A DNA stretch of 34,972 nt from positions 1 through 34,972 of the forward strand of contig CAYLPT010000180.1 in NCBI GenBank assembly GCA_964385645.1. The letters run 5' to 3'. This DNA comes from CAYLPT01 sp964385645. GTDB taxonomy: Bacteria; Armatimonadota; Hebobacteria; Hebobacterales; Hebobacteraceae. A model generated the notes under the pieces. That model made no database searches. It worked only from the letters and a program-made list of their open reading frames with translations, and was not told the origin of the DNA. The position numbers and the translations under genes were made by a program. Shown here piece by piece: positions 15,009-22,041 of this stretch. Each line of letters starts with the position of its first letter. Within the stretch, counting starts at the first letter, position 1.

Positions 15009-15080
15009 TGGGCGAAACAGGGCTCGAACCTGTGACCTCTTGCTTGTAAGGCAAGCGCTCTTCCGCTGAGCTATTCGCCC
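15009..15080 (-). tRNA. tRNA-Val (TAC)
   Basis: Acceptor GGGCGAA/TTCGCCC, D-stem GCTC/GAGC, anticodon stem CTTGC/GCAAG with loop CTTACAA (anticodon TAC), and T-arm with TTCGAGC. Discriminator A is followed by CTG instead of CCA, so the 3' end must be added by a nucleotidyltransferase, unlike its four neighbours. It is nearly identical to the adjacent tRNA-Val (CAC). Confidence 0.96.
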
Positions 15081-15095
15081 GCGAGCCCACCCCGC

Positions 15096-15170
15096 TGGTG
15101 GGCGCAGCTGGGTTTGAACCAGCGACCTCTTGCGTGTGAAGCAAGCGCTCTTCCGCTGAGCTATGCGCCC
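15096..15170 (-). tRNA. tRNA-Val (CAC)
   Basis: Acceptor GGGCGCA/TGCGCCC, the same D-stem and anticodon stem as the neighbouring Val tRNA, loop TTCACAC (anticodon CAC), T-loop TTCAAAC, discriminator A and encoded CCA. It looks like a tandem duplicate of the TAC isoacceptor with a changed anticodon. Confidence 0.96.
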
Positions 15171-15174
15171 CCCA

Positions 15175-15250
15175 TGGTAGCCCCAGGGGAATTCGAATCC
15201 CCGTCTCCGGCTTGAAGGGCCGGTGTCCTAGGCCTCTGGACGATGGGGCC
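15175..15250 (-). tRNA. tRNA-Glu (TTC)
   Basis: The acceptor GGCCCCA pairs with TGGGGCT (first pair is a G-U wobble). Anticodon stem CCGGC/GCCGG has loop CCTTCAA (anticodon TTC), the T-arm contains TTCGAAT, and discriminator A is followed by encoded CCA. It is the first gene of the array, about 60 bases from the predicted transcript start. Confidence 0.95.
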
Positions 15251-15316
15251 CCCGGCCAACCGGCCCCTCCCGGGGCGTCACCCGTCGGCGCCCCTCCGGG
15301 CCGCGCCATCGCCGCG

Positions 15317-15346
15317 ATTCTAGCACGCGCTTCTTGGGGGTGTCAA
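15317..15346 (-). promoter_or_regulatory. Promoter of the tRNA array
   Basis: A perfect TTGACA (15346-15341) is followed after 18 bases by TAGAAT (15322-15317), with TGC directly before the -10 box. This is the best promoter in the window and is correctly placed for the Glu-Val-Val-Asp-Phe transcript. Confidence 0.82.
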
Positions 15347-15365
15347 GCGAGCCGCAGCCTCGCGG

Positions 15366-15394
15366 TTGATCCCTCGCCGCCCCAGGTGTATCAT
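15366..15394 (+). promoter_or_regulatory. Promoter of the YkgJ-type gene
   Basis: TTGATC (15366-15371) is followed after 17 bases by TATCAT (15389-15394). The predicted start near 15401 falls at the GGGAG ribosome binding site, which supports ATG 15414 rather than ATG 15393 as the start of translation. It is divergent from the tRNA promoter. Confidence 0.55.
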
Positions 15395-15413
15395 GCGGGC
15401 GGGAGCCAACACC

Positions 15414-15875
15414 ATGGCCGACTGGCGCTACCCCGGTGCCCCGTCCGAGGCCGACGACAACCCCTGTCACGGCTGCCACGAGTGCGGCCTGCGCTGCTCG
15501 GCCGGCATCCAGATGGCCCGGGATGAGTTCGAGCGCATCCTCGCCCACCTGCGCGCCTCAGACCCCCACCAGGTCACCCGCGTCCTCGAGCAGGACAAGA
15601 CCGTCGTCTGGTTCGAGGACATTACCACCGAGATGTGCCTGTTCTACGATGTGGCCCGCCGCCGCTGCATCGTCTACCCGGTGAGGCCCTTGGTGTGTCG
15701 GCTCTTCGGCCGGGTCGAGTGGCTGCCCTGCCCGCTGGAGCGCCCGCTGCCGCTGCTCCCCGACGGGCTGGCGGTCGTGCGCGCCTACGCGGCCCAGCGC
15801 AGGCTCACGTTCCCGGAGTGGTGCACCGAGCTGGGGCTCTTCGACCTGCGCCAACTCACCGGCGAGCGGCCCTGA
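15414..15875 (+). CDS. YkgJ-family cysteine-cluster protein
   Basis: A 153-residue protein of the YkgJ (UPF0153-like) family, small proteins thought to bind zinc or an Fe-S cluster through clustered cysteines. The biochemical role is not established. Cys18, Cys21, Cys24 and Cys28 lie in NPCHGCHECGLRC, and the second half has the usual RRRCIVYPVRPLVCRLFG segment with two more cysteines. ATG 15414 has GGGAG 8 bases upstream. The 3' end overlaps the convergent CvpA-like gene by 20 bases, so the two genes are transcribed into each other. Confidence 0.85.
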   Translation: MADWRYPGAPSEADDNPCHGCHECGLRCSAGIQMARDEFERILAHLRASDPHQVTRVLEQDKTVVWFEDITTEMCLFYDVARRRCIVYPVRPLVCRLFGRVEWLPCPLERPLPLLPDGLAVVRAYAAQRRLTFPEWCTELGLFDLRQLTGERP

Positions 15876-16728
15876 GCCGCGCCGGGCCCAGCTCCTCCCC
15901 CATCCGCCCGCACACCGGGCAGCGCCCCCGCGGTACGGTCCACCACCCGTTGGTCCAGGTGCCGCAGTCGAACTCCACCCCCTCCTCGGCCAGCGCCACC
16001 GGGCACTCGTCGTATACTGCGTGGAAGCCCTCGAAGGTCTGGCAGCCGTCGCTAGTGCGGCCGCACTCGGGGCACTCGTACTTGGGCGACAGCAGCGTGC
16101 CGCGGGAGAACTGATAGCCCAGGAACCGCACCGGGCTTCGGCAGTGGATGCAGGTGGAGCCCTCCAGGCGCGCGAAGTTGACGCGCAGGAACTGGTAGCC
16201 CTGCCGCACGCCGGCCAGCTCGTCTCGGTAGTCGGTGGGGAGTTGGACCAGCTTGGGCAGGGGCATGCCCGCGGCGTCGAGGTTCTCCTGGAGGCGCGGG
16301 ATGACCATTACGATTCGCGGCGCAAGGGCGGATTGCGAGACCGGCTCCGCGGCGCCCGGGATGGCGCCGGAGGCGAGCACCAGCACCGCCGCCACCATTA
16401 CGCCCAGGACCAGCCCGAACCCCGCCCCGGCCAGACGGCCCGCCGGACTGCTGAGCTCCGCGCGGGCGGCCAGTCGGGCGCAGCCCCAGTCCACCGCGAG
16501 CACGGTCGCCACCGCCACCAGACCGAGCGAGAGGGGCCCCGAGACCGTCCGCGGCAGCCCAAAGGCCCAGCGCAGGGGCGCCTCCGCGAGCGGGTAGGCG
16601 AGCGCGGCGACCATCAGGCCCAGCAGCAGCGCGATGATGTCCCCGGCCGCGCTGACCACGCCCCGGCGCGCGCCGGAGAGGCCCGCCGCGGCGACGACCA
16701 CGATCACCAGCAGGTCCACCTGGTTCAT
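15856..16728 (-). CDS. CvpA-like membrane protein with C-terminal zinc-ribbon region
   Basis: A 290-residue protein. The N-terminal half has four or five hydrophobic segments and the CvpA-type opening MNQVDLLVIVVVAAAGLSGA with RRGVVSAAGDIIALLLG. CvpA proteins are inner-membrane proteins linked to colicin V export and envelope stability. After a linker comes a Cys-rich soluble part: CIHC, CPEC, then single cysteines, then CPVC near the end, which reads as two zinc ribbons. This tail is not part of standard CvpA and has no recognised function. ATG 16728 is chosen because the frame upstream of it is Ala/Arg-rich filler; no strong ribosome binding site is visible. It starts 28 bases after the methyltransferase stop, probably in the same transcript. 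Confidence 0.75.
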   Translation of the reverse strand: MNQVDLLVIVVVAAAGLSGARRGVVSAAGDIIALLLGLMVAALAYPLAEAPLRWAFGLPRTVSGPLSLGLVAVATVLAVDWGCARLAARAELSSPAGRLAGAGFGLVLGVMVAAVLVLASGAIPGAAEPVSQSALAPRIVMVIPRLQENLDAAGMPLPKLVQLPTDYRDELAGVRQGYQFLRVNFARLEGSTCIHCRSPVRFLGYQFSRGTLLSPKYECPECGRTSDGCQTFEGFHAVYDECPVALAEEGVEFDCGTWTNGWWTVPRGRCPVCGRMGEELGPARLRAARR

Positions 16729-16756
16729 CGCGCCGGGGCCCGGCCGCCGGGCAGCG

Positions 16757-17482
16757 TCACTGCTGGCCGCGCTGGCAGGACATGGGGCTGACGCGCACCG
16801 AGACAACCACCTCCGCCCGGATGCGGTCGCCGGTCCTGCGGATGCAGTTCAGCGTCTGCTCCGGCCCCCAGCCCACGGGAATCACCAGCCGGCCCCCGTC
16901 GTCGAGCTGCTCGATGAGCGAGCGGGGCACCCGCTGGGCCGCGCACGTGCAGATGATGGCGTCGAACTTCGGCGACCCCGGCGCTCCCGAGCACGCCTTC
17001 GCCTCCTCACACCTCACCGATGAGAGGTACCCCAGCGCGCGCAGCCGCTCGCAGGCGCTCGGCCGCACCCCGGGCCTCCCCTCGTAAGCGCGGACCTCTG
17101 CCCCCATCTCCGCCAGGACGGCCGCCAGATAGCCCGACCCCAGGCCCACCTGCAGCACCCGCGCCCCCGGCCGCACATCGGCGATCTGGGCCATCATCGC
17201 CACCACGTAAGGGGACAGCATCGCGTGGCCGCCGCCCAGAGGCAGCTCCTCGTCCTCGTAGGCACGGGAGCGATGCTCCTCAGGCACGAACTGATCGCGC
17301 GGCACGCGGGCCATCGCCCGCAGTACCCGCTCATTACGAACCCCCTGCTTCCGAAGCCTGGCGACCATGGCCGCCCGCTCGGCGGCGAACTCACCGCCCG
17401 CGTAGGCCAGTCCCATCAGCGCGGCCAGGGCCACCAGACCCGACAGCAGGGGCCAGCGGCATATGACGCGGCCCGATGCCAT
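16757..17482 (-). CDS. pcm: Protein-L-isoaspartate O-methyltransferase with hydrophobic N-terminal leader
   Basis: PIMT repairs isoaspartyl residues in damaged proteins by SAM-dependent methylation. The core starts at MVARLRKQGVRNERVLRAM and shows VPRDQFVPEEHRSRAYED, GGGHAMLSPYVVAMM (substrate and SAM pocket), VLQVGLGSGYLAAVLAEMG (SAM motif I) and FDAIICTCAAQRVP. From ATG 17482 the protein is 241 residues and begins with VICRWPLLSGLVALAALMGL, a signal peptide or membrane anchor, with GGAGG only 3 bases before the ATG. Starting at ATG 17368 would give a normal cytoplasmic PIMT, but its upstream site is weaker. PIMT-like proteins with leaders occur in some bacteria, though SAM supply outside the cell is a puzzle. 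Confidence 0.85.
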   Translation of the reverse strand: MASGRVICRWPLLSGLVALAALMGLAYAGGEFAAERAAMVARLRKQGVRNERVLRAMARVPRDQFVPEEHRSRAYEDEELPLGGGHAMLSPYVVAMMAQIADVRPGARVLQVGLGSGYLAAVLAEMGAEVRAYEGRPGVRPSACERLRALGYLSSVRCEEAKACSGAPGSPKFDAIICTCAAQRVPRSLIEQLDDGGRLVIPVGWGPEQTLNCIRRTGDRIRAEVVVSVRVSPMSCQRGQQ

Positions 17483-17697
17483 CGTCCTCCACGACAGGGC
17501 GAAGCTACCCAGCCCATACCCGCCCTTGCGCTGCCGTAAACGTTCGAAGCGCTCCAGGGGCGTTCCTGCGGCCGGCCCGGGGCAGGAGAGGAGGAACGCG
17601 CGTGCAGGGCGGGGAAGGGATGGCAGATGGCTGCCCCGCCGGCGAGGGGACGCTGCGCGTGTGGGTAGGCTACAACGGGAGGACAACCCCGAAGGCT

Positions 17698-18570
17698 ATG
17701 GCTGGCTATCGCATCGCGTCCAGGAAGGAGCTCGCCCCCTCCATCGTGCAGCTCGAGGTGGAGGCCCCACGGGTGGCGCGGAAGGCCCGCGCCGGGCAGT
17801 TCGTGATCGTCCGGGCCGACGAGCGCGGAGAGCGCGTGCCGCTCACCGTCGCCGACACCGACCCTGAGCGGGGCCTGATAACGCTCGTCATCCAGACCGC
17901 CGGGTACTCGACGCGGCAGATCGCCGCCAGGGGGCCGGGCGAGTCGGTCAGCGACGTGCTGGGCCCCCTCGGTCGGCCCACCGAGGTTCGACGGCACGGC
18001 CGCGTGGTATGCATCGGCGGAGGCGTGGGGATCGCCGTGCTGCACCCGGTGGCGAAGGCCTTCCGCCAGGCAGGCGACGAGATCATCTCCATCCTGGGGG
18101 CGCGCAGCGCCGACCTGTTGATCTTCGTGGACGAGATCCGCGCCCTCAGCGCCGAGCTCCACCTCGCCACCGACGACGGCTCGCTGGGCCGCCACGGGCT
18201 GGTCACCGATGTGCTGCGGGACCTGCTCGCGCGGGGGGAGAAATACGACTACTGCGTCGCCGTGGGCCCGCTGCCGATGATGCGGGCGGTCGTGGGGGTG
18301 ACGAAGGAGCACGGCCTGCCCACCCTCGTGAGCCTGGACCCGATCATGGTAGACGGCACCGGCATGTGCGGGGCCTGCCGGGTCACCGTCGGCGGCGAGG
18401 TGAAGTTCGCCTGTGTAGACGGCCCCGATTTCGACGGGCGCCTCGTGGACTTCGACGAGCTGGCGCAGCGCAAGCGCGCCTTCGTCGAGGAGGAGGAGCG
18501 CTGTCGCCTGGAGCTGGCCGCCGAGCGACTCGAGGCGGAGCGCCGCGCCGAAGAGGGCCGCCCGACCTGA
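17698..18570 (+). CDS. nfnA: NfnA-type ferredoxin:NADP oxidoreductase, small subunit
   Basis: A 290-residue flavoprotein, probably the small subunit of the electron-bifurcating NADH-dependent ferredoxin:NADP oxidoreductase, or of the related sulfide dehydrogenase/glutamate-synthase-type complex. YRIASRKELAPSIVQLEVEA is the family N-terminus; RAGQFVIVRADERGERVPLT is the FAD-binding part; CIGGGVGIAVLHPVAKAF is the nucleotide loop. The C-terminal DGTGMCGACRVTVGGEVKFA holds Asp219, Cys224, Cys227 and Cys239, matching the Asp plus three Cys ligation described for the NfnA [2Fe-2S] cluster. ATG 17698 fits the family start; a GGAGG lies about 15 bases upstream. It is followed 7 bases later by nfnB. 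Confidence 0.88.
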   Translation: MAGYRIASRKELAPSIVQLEVEAPRVARKARAGQFVIVRADERGERVPLTVADTDPERGLITLVIQTAGYSTRQIAARGPGESVSDVLGPLGRPTEVRRHGRVVCIGGGVGIAVLHPVAKAFRQAGDEIISILGARSADLLIFVDEIRALSAELHLATDDGSLGRHGLVTDVLRDLLARGEKYDYCVAVGPLPMMRAVVGVTKEHGLPTLVSLDPIMVDGTGMCGACRVTVGGEVKFACVDGPDFDGRLVDFDELAQRKRAFVEEEERCRLELAAERLEAERRAEEGRPT

Positions 18571-18577
18571 GGCAAGC

Positions 18578-19996
18578 ATGACAGACAAGGCCAAGACCGT
18601 CAGCAAGACCGCTCGCGCGCCGCGCCAGCCGCTGCCCCGTAGAGAACCCAAGGACCGCGCGCGCGACTTCGAGGAGGTCGCCCTCGGCTTCGAGCTGGAG
18701 GCCGCGCTCGCGGAGGCGAGCCGCTGCCTCCGCTGCAAGCGGCCCTCCTGTGTCGAGGGATGCCCGGTCGGCATAGACATCCCCGGCTTCATCGCCGCCC
18801 TCGCCGAGCAGCGCTTCGAGGATGCCGTGCGCATACTCAAGGACCGCAACAACCTGCCTGGCATCTGCGGCCGCGTCTGCCCCCAAGAGACCCAGTGTGA
18901 GGCCGTCTGCGTGCTCGGCAAGCGAAGCGACCCCGTGGCCATCGGCGCCCTCGAGCGCTTCGTCGCCGACTGGGAGCGCGAGCATTTGCCTCTGCGCGCC
19001 CACCACCAGCCCGACCCCGACGCCCCCAAGGTGGCGGTGGTCGGCTCGGGGCCGGGCGGGCTCACCGCGGCCGGCGACCTGGCGCGCTACGGCTACCGGG
19101 TGACCCTCTTCGAGTCCCTGCACTCCCCCGGCGGCGTCCTCCGCTACGGCATCCCCGAGTTTCGCCTGCCCCGCGACATCCTCGACCGGGAGATCGAGTA
19201 CGTGCGCCGCCTGGGCGTGACGATCGAGACCAACGTGCTCGTCGGCAAGACGGTCACCCTCGAGGAGCTCATGGGCGAGGAGGGCTTCCAGGCGGTGTTC
19301 ATCGCCACCGGGGCCGGGCTGCCCTACTTCCTCCACATCCCGGGGGAGAACCTCTCGGGCGTCTACTCCGCCAACGAGCTGCTCACCCGCGTCAACCTCA
19401 TGCGGGCCCACCGTTTCCCCGAGTACCGCACCCCCATCCGGGTGGGGGCGCGCACCGCGGTCATCGGCGGGGGCAACACCGCCCTCGACGCCGCCCGCTC
19501 CTCGCTGCGGCTGGGCTCGCAGGTCACGCTGCTGTATCGGCGCACGCGAGCCGAGATGCCGGCCCGCGCTGAAGAGGTCGAGAACGCGCTCGAGGAAGGG
19601 GTGGAGCTGCGGGAGCTGACCATCCCGCTGCGCATGCTTGGCGACGACAAGGGCCGGGTGCGGGCCATCGAGTGCCAGCGGGCCGAGCTGGGCGAGCCCG
19701 ACTCCAGCGGCCGGCGGCGGCCCGTGGCGGTGCCGGGCAGCGAGTTCCTCGTCGAGGCCGACACAGTGGTGATCGCGGTCAGCCAGTCGCCGAACCCGCT
19801 GCTGGCGAGCAGCGAGCCCCGGCTGCGGACCCGCAAGGACGGGCGCCTGGTCACCAACCCCGAGACCGGGGAGACTAGCGTGCCCGGGGTGTTCGCCGGC
19901 GGCGACATCGCCAACGACTCCGGCACCGTCATCGCCGCTATGGGCGACGGCAAGCGCGCCGCCCGCGCGATACACGAGTACCTCAGCCGCCAGTAG
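18578..19996 (+). CDS. nfnB: NfnB / glutamate synthase small-subunit-like flavoprotein
   Basis: A 472-residue protein with an N-terminal double 4Fe-4S domain (Cys50, 53, 58, 62 and Cys97, 101, 107, 111) and a pyridine-nucleotide disulfide oxidoreductase body. The FAD loop is VAVVGSGPGGLTAAGDLARY and the NADPH loop is TAVIGGGNTALDAARSSLR. The closing GVFAGGDIANDSGTVIAAMG is typical of GltD-like proteins. Directly behind nfnA it most likely forms the bifurcating NfnAB complex that balances NADH, NADPH and ferredoxin. The alternative is an NADPH-dependent homotetrameric glutamate synthase (GltA), and no glutamate synthase large subunit is in the window. GAGG lies 5 bases before the ATG. Confidence 0.88.
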   Translation: MTDKAKTVSKTARAPRQPLPRREPKDRARDFEEVALGFELEAALAEASRCLRCKRPSCVEGCPVGIDIPGFIAALAEQRFEDAVRILKDRNNLPGICGRVCPQETQCEAVCVLGKRSDPVAIGALERFVADWEREHLPLRAHHQPDPDAPKVAVVGSGPGGLTAAGDLARYGYRVTLFESLHSPGGVLRYGIPEFRLPRDILDREIEYVRRLGVTIETNVLVGKTVTLEELMGEEGFQAVFIATGAGLPYFLHIPGENLSGVYSANELLTRVNLMRAHRFPEYRTPIRVGARTAVIGGGNTALDAARSSLRLGSQVTLLYRRTRAEMPARAEEVENALEEGVELRELTIPLRMLGDDKGRVRAIECQRAELGEPDSSGRRRPVAVPGSEFLVEADTVVIAVSQSPNPLLASSEPRLRTRKDGRLVTNPETGETSVPGVFAGGDIANDSGTVIAAMGDGKRAARAIHEYLSRQ

Positions 19997-20016
19997 GGCA
20001 GGCACCCCGCCTGCCC
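19996..20016. repeat. Hairpin 1 of a three-hairpin family, after nfnB
   Basis: An 8-bp perfect stem (gggcaggc / gcctgccc) with a 5-base loop starts on the last base of the nfnB stop codon. It may serve as the 3' end of the nfnAB mRNA, although no T-run follows. Confidence 0.6.
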
Positions 20017-20072
20017 GGCATAGGTCGGCCGCGGCCTCGCCCTCTGCCCGCCCGGAAACACCGTGTCCGGTG

Positions 20073-20093
20073 GGGCAGACGCCCTGTCTGCCC
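20073..20093. repeat. Hairpin 2 of the three-hairpin family
   Basis: An 8-bp stem (gggcagac / gtctgccc) with a 5-base loop. It differs from hairpin 1 by one compensated base pair (G-C to A-T) and keeps the same size. Confidence 0.6.
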
Positions 20094-20099
20094 GAGACT

Positions 20100-20120
20100 G
20101 GACAGGCTGGGAGCCTGTCC
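20100..20120. repeat. Hairpin 3 of the three-hairpin family
   Basis: A 9-bp stem (ggacaggct / agcctgtcc) with a 3-base loop, only 6 bases after hairpin 2. Relative to hairpin 1 it has a compensated G-C to A-T pair at another stem position. Confidence 0.6.
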
Positions 20121-20256
20121 TACCCGGGAGACCTGCGCCACCGCCATGGCAGCGCGGCGGGGTTCGGGCACCCCGCCCTGCAGCGGGAGGAGCAGCGGCG
20201 CGGGGCGCCGAAGTGGCCGGGCCGGGCGCGCCGTATGGGCGCTCAGACCGCGCACG

Positions 20257-20274
20257 GGCCGCGGAAACGCGGCC
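20257..20274 (+). promoter_or_regulatory. GNRA-capped leader hairpin before the repeat-protein gene
   Basis: A 7-bp stem (ggccgcg / cgcggcc) is closed by a GAAA tetraloop and ends 6 bases before the GGAGG ribosome binding site of the following gene. It is likely a stable leader hairpin; its role is unknown. Confidence 0.4.
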
Positions 20275-20292
20275 GGGCGAGGAGGGTGTGCC

Positions 20293-20595
20293 ATGGCGGA
20301 ACAGGCGGAGCAGACCGCGCAGGTGCTCAGGGCCGAGCGCTTCGAGCTGGTGGACGCCAGCGGCGCCGTCCGCGCGGCACTCGCGCTCGATGAGGAGGGC
20401 AACCCCGGGCTGATCCTGCTCGACAGCCAGGGCGTCCAGCGGGCCTCCCTGTCGCTGATGCCGGACGGCAGCCCGCGAATCACGCTTTACGGGAAGACCG
20501 GGCTCAGGAGAGCCTCGCTGGGCTTCGGCACCGAGTGGAAAGTGGGGCTTATCCTGGCCGACCGCCACCAGCAGGTCTTGTGGTCGGCGCCCTAG
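20293..20595 (+). CDS. Small protein built of 23-residue repeats
   Basis: A 100-residue protein of unknown function. After a short polar N-terminus it consists of exact 23-residue units beginning LVDASGAVRAALAL, LLDSQGVQRASLSL and LYGKTGLRRASLGF, and a final partial unit LADRHQQVLWSAP. Each unit has two short hydrophobic strands joined by Gly turns (Asp-x-x-Gly, then Arg-Ala-x-Leu-x-Leu), so a small beta-rich fold is likely. Similar repeats occur in proteins of Armatimonadota, Chloroflexota and Planctomycetota, from memory. ATG 20293 has GGAGG 7 bases upstream. It is preceded by four hairpins and faces the enolase-superfamily gene, whose stop is 7 bases away. Confidence 0.75.
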   Translation: MAEQAEQTAQVLRAERFELVDASGAVRAALALDEEGNPGLILLDSQGVQRASLSLMPDGSPRITLYGKTGLRRASLGFGTEWKVGLILADRHQQVLWSAP

Positions 20596-20602
20596 GGCCG
20601 GC

Positions 20603-22015
20603 TCAGCCTACCTCTCCCGCCTCTGCGGCCGCCTGGGGCAGCGTGCGCGCGATCCCCTCCAGGCGGTACCCGAACCCAGGCCCTCGTATCGAGGAGAGCG
20701 TGACCGCGCCATTGCGGCGGCGGTAGAGGCCGGGGTGGACCTGCTCCTCAGGCAGCGAGGCATCCGGGTAGAACTGCATGGCGTTGGTCTCCACGCCCAT
20801 GATGGTGCCGGCGTGGGCGGCCAGCAGGCAGTGGGGGATCTGGGCGAGCATGGGGTTGGTGAGGTCCTGCACCATCAGCGTCATGCCGTGAGCCTTCGCC
20901 CAGCAGAGCATGAGGATGGCGCCGGTCTGAGTCTTGCAGGTCTTCAGCGCCACACCCGTCCAGCCCAGCGTCCGCCCCAACTTCACCAGCCGCCAGTCGT
21001 GCGCGCTCTCGTCCATGAACAGGGGCTTGCGGGCCGGCACGGAGTGGACGTCCAGGGGGTGTTCTTCGAGCTCGTAGGGGAAGGGCTGCTCGACGTAGAG
21101 GATCATCTGCCAGATCAGCGGGTGCTCGCGGAGGAGCCGGTCCAGGATGTCGGTGACGTAGGCGGGATCGGTGACCGTGCAGTTGAAGTCCGCCGTCAGC
21201 CAGCGCACGCCCGTCTCGCGGGCTATCTCGCCGACGGCCACCAGGCGGTCCCAGTCCCAGCCCGGGTCGTCGCCGCGGAGCTTGACCTTGAGGCAGCCGA
21301 GCCCGTCGCGGGCGATCCAGTCCCGTAGCAGCACGGGGTAGCCGTCGTCAGGCTCCTCGCCGGTGAGCTCTTCCTCCGAGAGCGGATCGCGGCCGCCCAC
21401 CAGGTGCCAGGCCGTAAGCACGTCGGCGCGCGGGAACTCCAGGTAGTCGGCCGGGAAGCGCCCCCTGAACGAGATTCCGCTGCGCTCGGCCGGGGTGAGG
21501 AACTCCGTCAGGTCGCAGTTCATGTGCTCGGCGTCATAGGTCTCGTAGACGGGCCGGCCGAGGAGGTTTCCGTAGGCGTCGTGGAGCGCGAGGTCGAATG
21601 CGGAGCAGCACACCAGCGCGGCGAGCCAGGGCATGGCCGCGCCAGCTAGCTGCTCAGCGTTGACGCGCTGGCGCAGCGCGGGCAGCCGCTCGGCGATGAA
21701 GGCCGCCCCCACCTCCAGTGGGTGGCCGGCGCGGGGGAAGCCCGCCCACTCTTCGACCAGCAGCTCGCACAAGCGCACCATAGCCTGGCGCCGTTCCTCG
21801 TAGCTCAGCGCCGCTGGCCAGGCCCACTGCACGCTGAGGGGGGTCTCGCCCCACCCCTCGGCGCGCCGGCCGCCGCGGTCGGCGACGCCGAGCCGAACCC
21901 GCGCGCAGGTCACATGGGTGAGAGTCTCCGGGCCGAACTTGAGGGGCATGCGGGTCTCGACCGGAAGCAGGTGCAGTTTGCAGCCGATGGGTCTGATATC
22001 GGTTGCCTTGGGCAT
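20603..22015 (-). CDS. Enolase-superfamily (muconate lactonizing/mandelate racemase-like) enzyme
   Basis: A 470-residue member of the enolase superfamily, which removes a proton alpha to a carboxylate using Mg2+. The catalytic landmarks are in order: CLKVKL (Lys-x-Lys base), WLTADFN (first metal Asp), LYVEQPFPYE (metal Glu), FMDESAHDW (metal Asp or Glu), and GVALKTCKTQTGA (second Lys, as in the muconate lactonizing/Ala-Glu epimerase branch). Possible activities are sugar-acid dehydration, epimerisation or cycloisomerisation. The protein is about 80 residues longer than typical members, with an insert around the SEEELTGEEPDDG segment. It is last in a three-gene run behind the UroD-like and sugar-isomerase genes. 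GGAAGG lies 11 bases and GGAG 3 bases before ATG 22015. Confidence 0.85.
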   Translation of the reverse strand: MPKATDIRPIGCKLHLLPVETRMPLKFGPETLTHVTCARVRLGVADRGGRRAEGWGETPLSVQWAWPAALSYEERRQAMVRLCELLVEEWAGFPRAGHPLEVGAAFIAERLPALRQRVNAEQLAGAAMPWLAALVCCSAFDLALHDAYGNLLGRPVYETYDAEHMNCDLTEFLTPAERSGISFRGRFPADYLEFPRADVLTAWHLVGGRDPLSEEELTGEEPDDGYPVLLRDWIARDGLGCLKVKLRGDDPGWDWDRLVAVGEIARETGVRWLTADFNCTVTDPAYVTDILDRLLREHPLIWQMILYVEQPFPYELEEHPLDVHSVPARKPLFMDESAHDWRLVKLGRTLGWTGVALKTCKTQTGAILMLCWAKAHGMTLMVQDLTNPMLAQIPHCLLAAHAGTIMGVETNAMQFYPDASLPEEQVHPGLYRRRNGAVTLSSIRGPGFGYRLEGIARTLPQAAAEAGEVG

Positions 22016-22041
22016 AGACTCCAGTGCCTTCCTTTGGGGGC

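Noticed and set aside
14828..15250. Attachment site or integrated element at the tRNA cluster
   Set aside because: No integrase gene and no repeated tRNA 3' end is seen in the window.
17416..19065. Open frame of 549 codons opposite nfnA and nfnB
   Set aside because: No domain is visible and the opposite strand encodes two complete flavoproteins.
19996..20120. CRISPR array
   Set aside because: Only three short hairpins of unequal spacing occur, with no repeat-spacer regularity and no cas genes.
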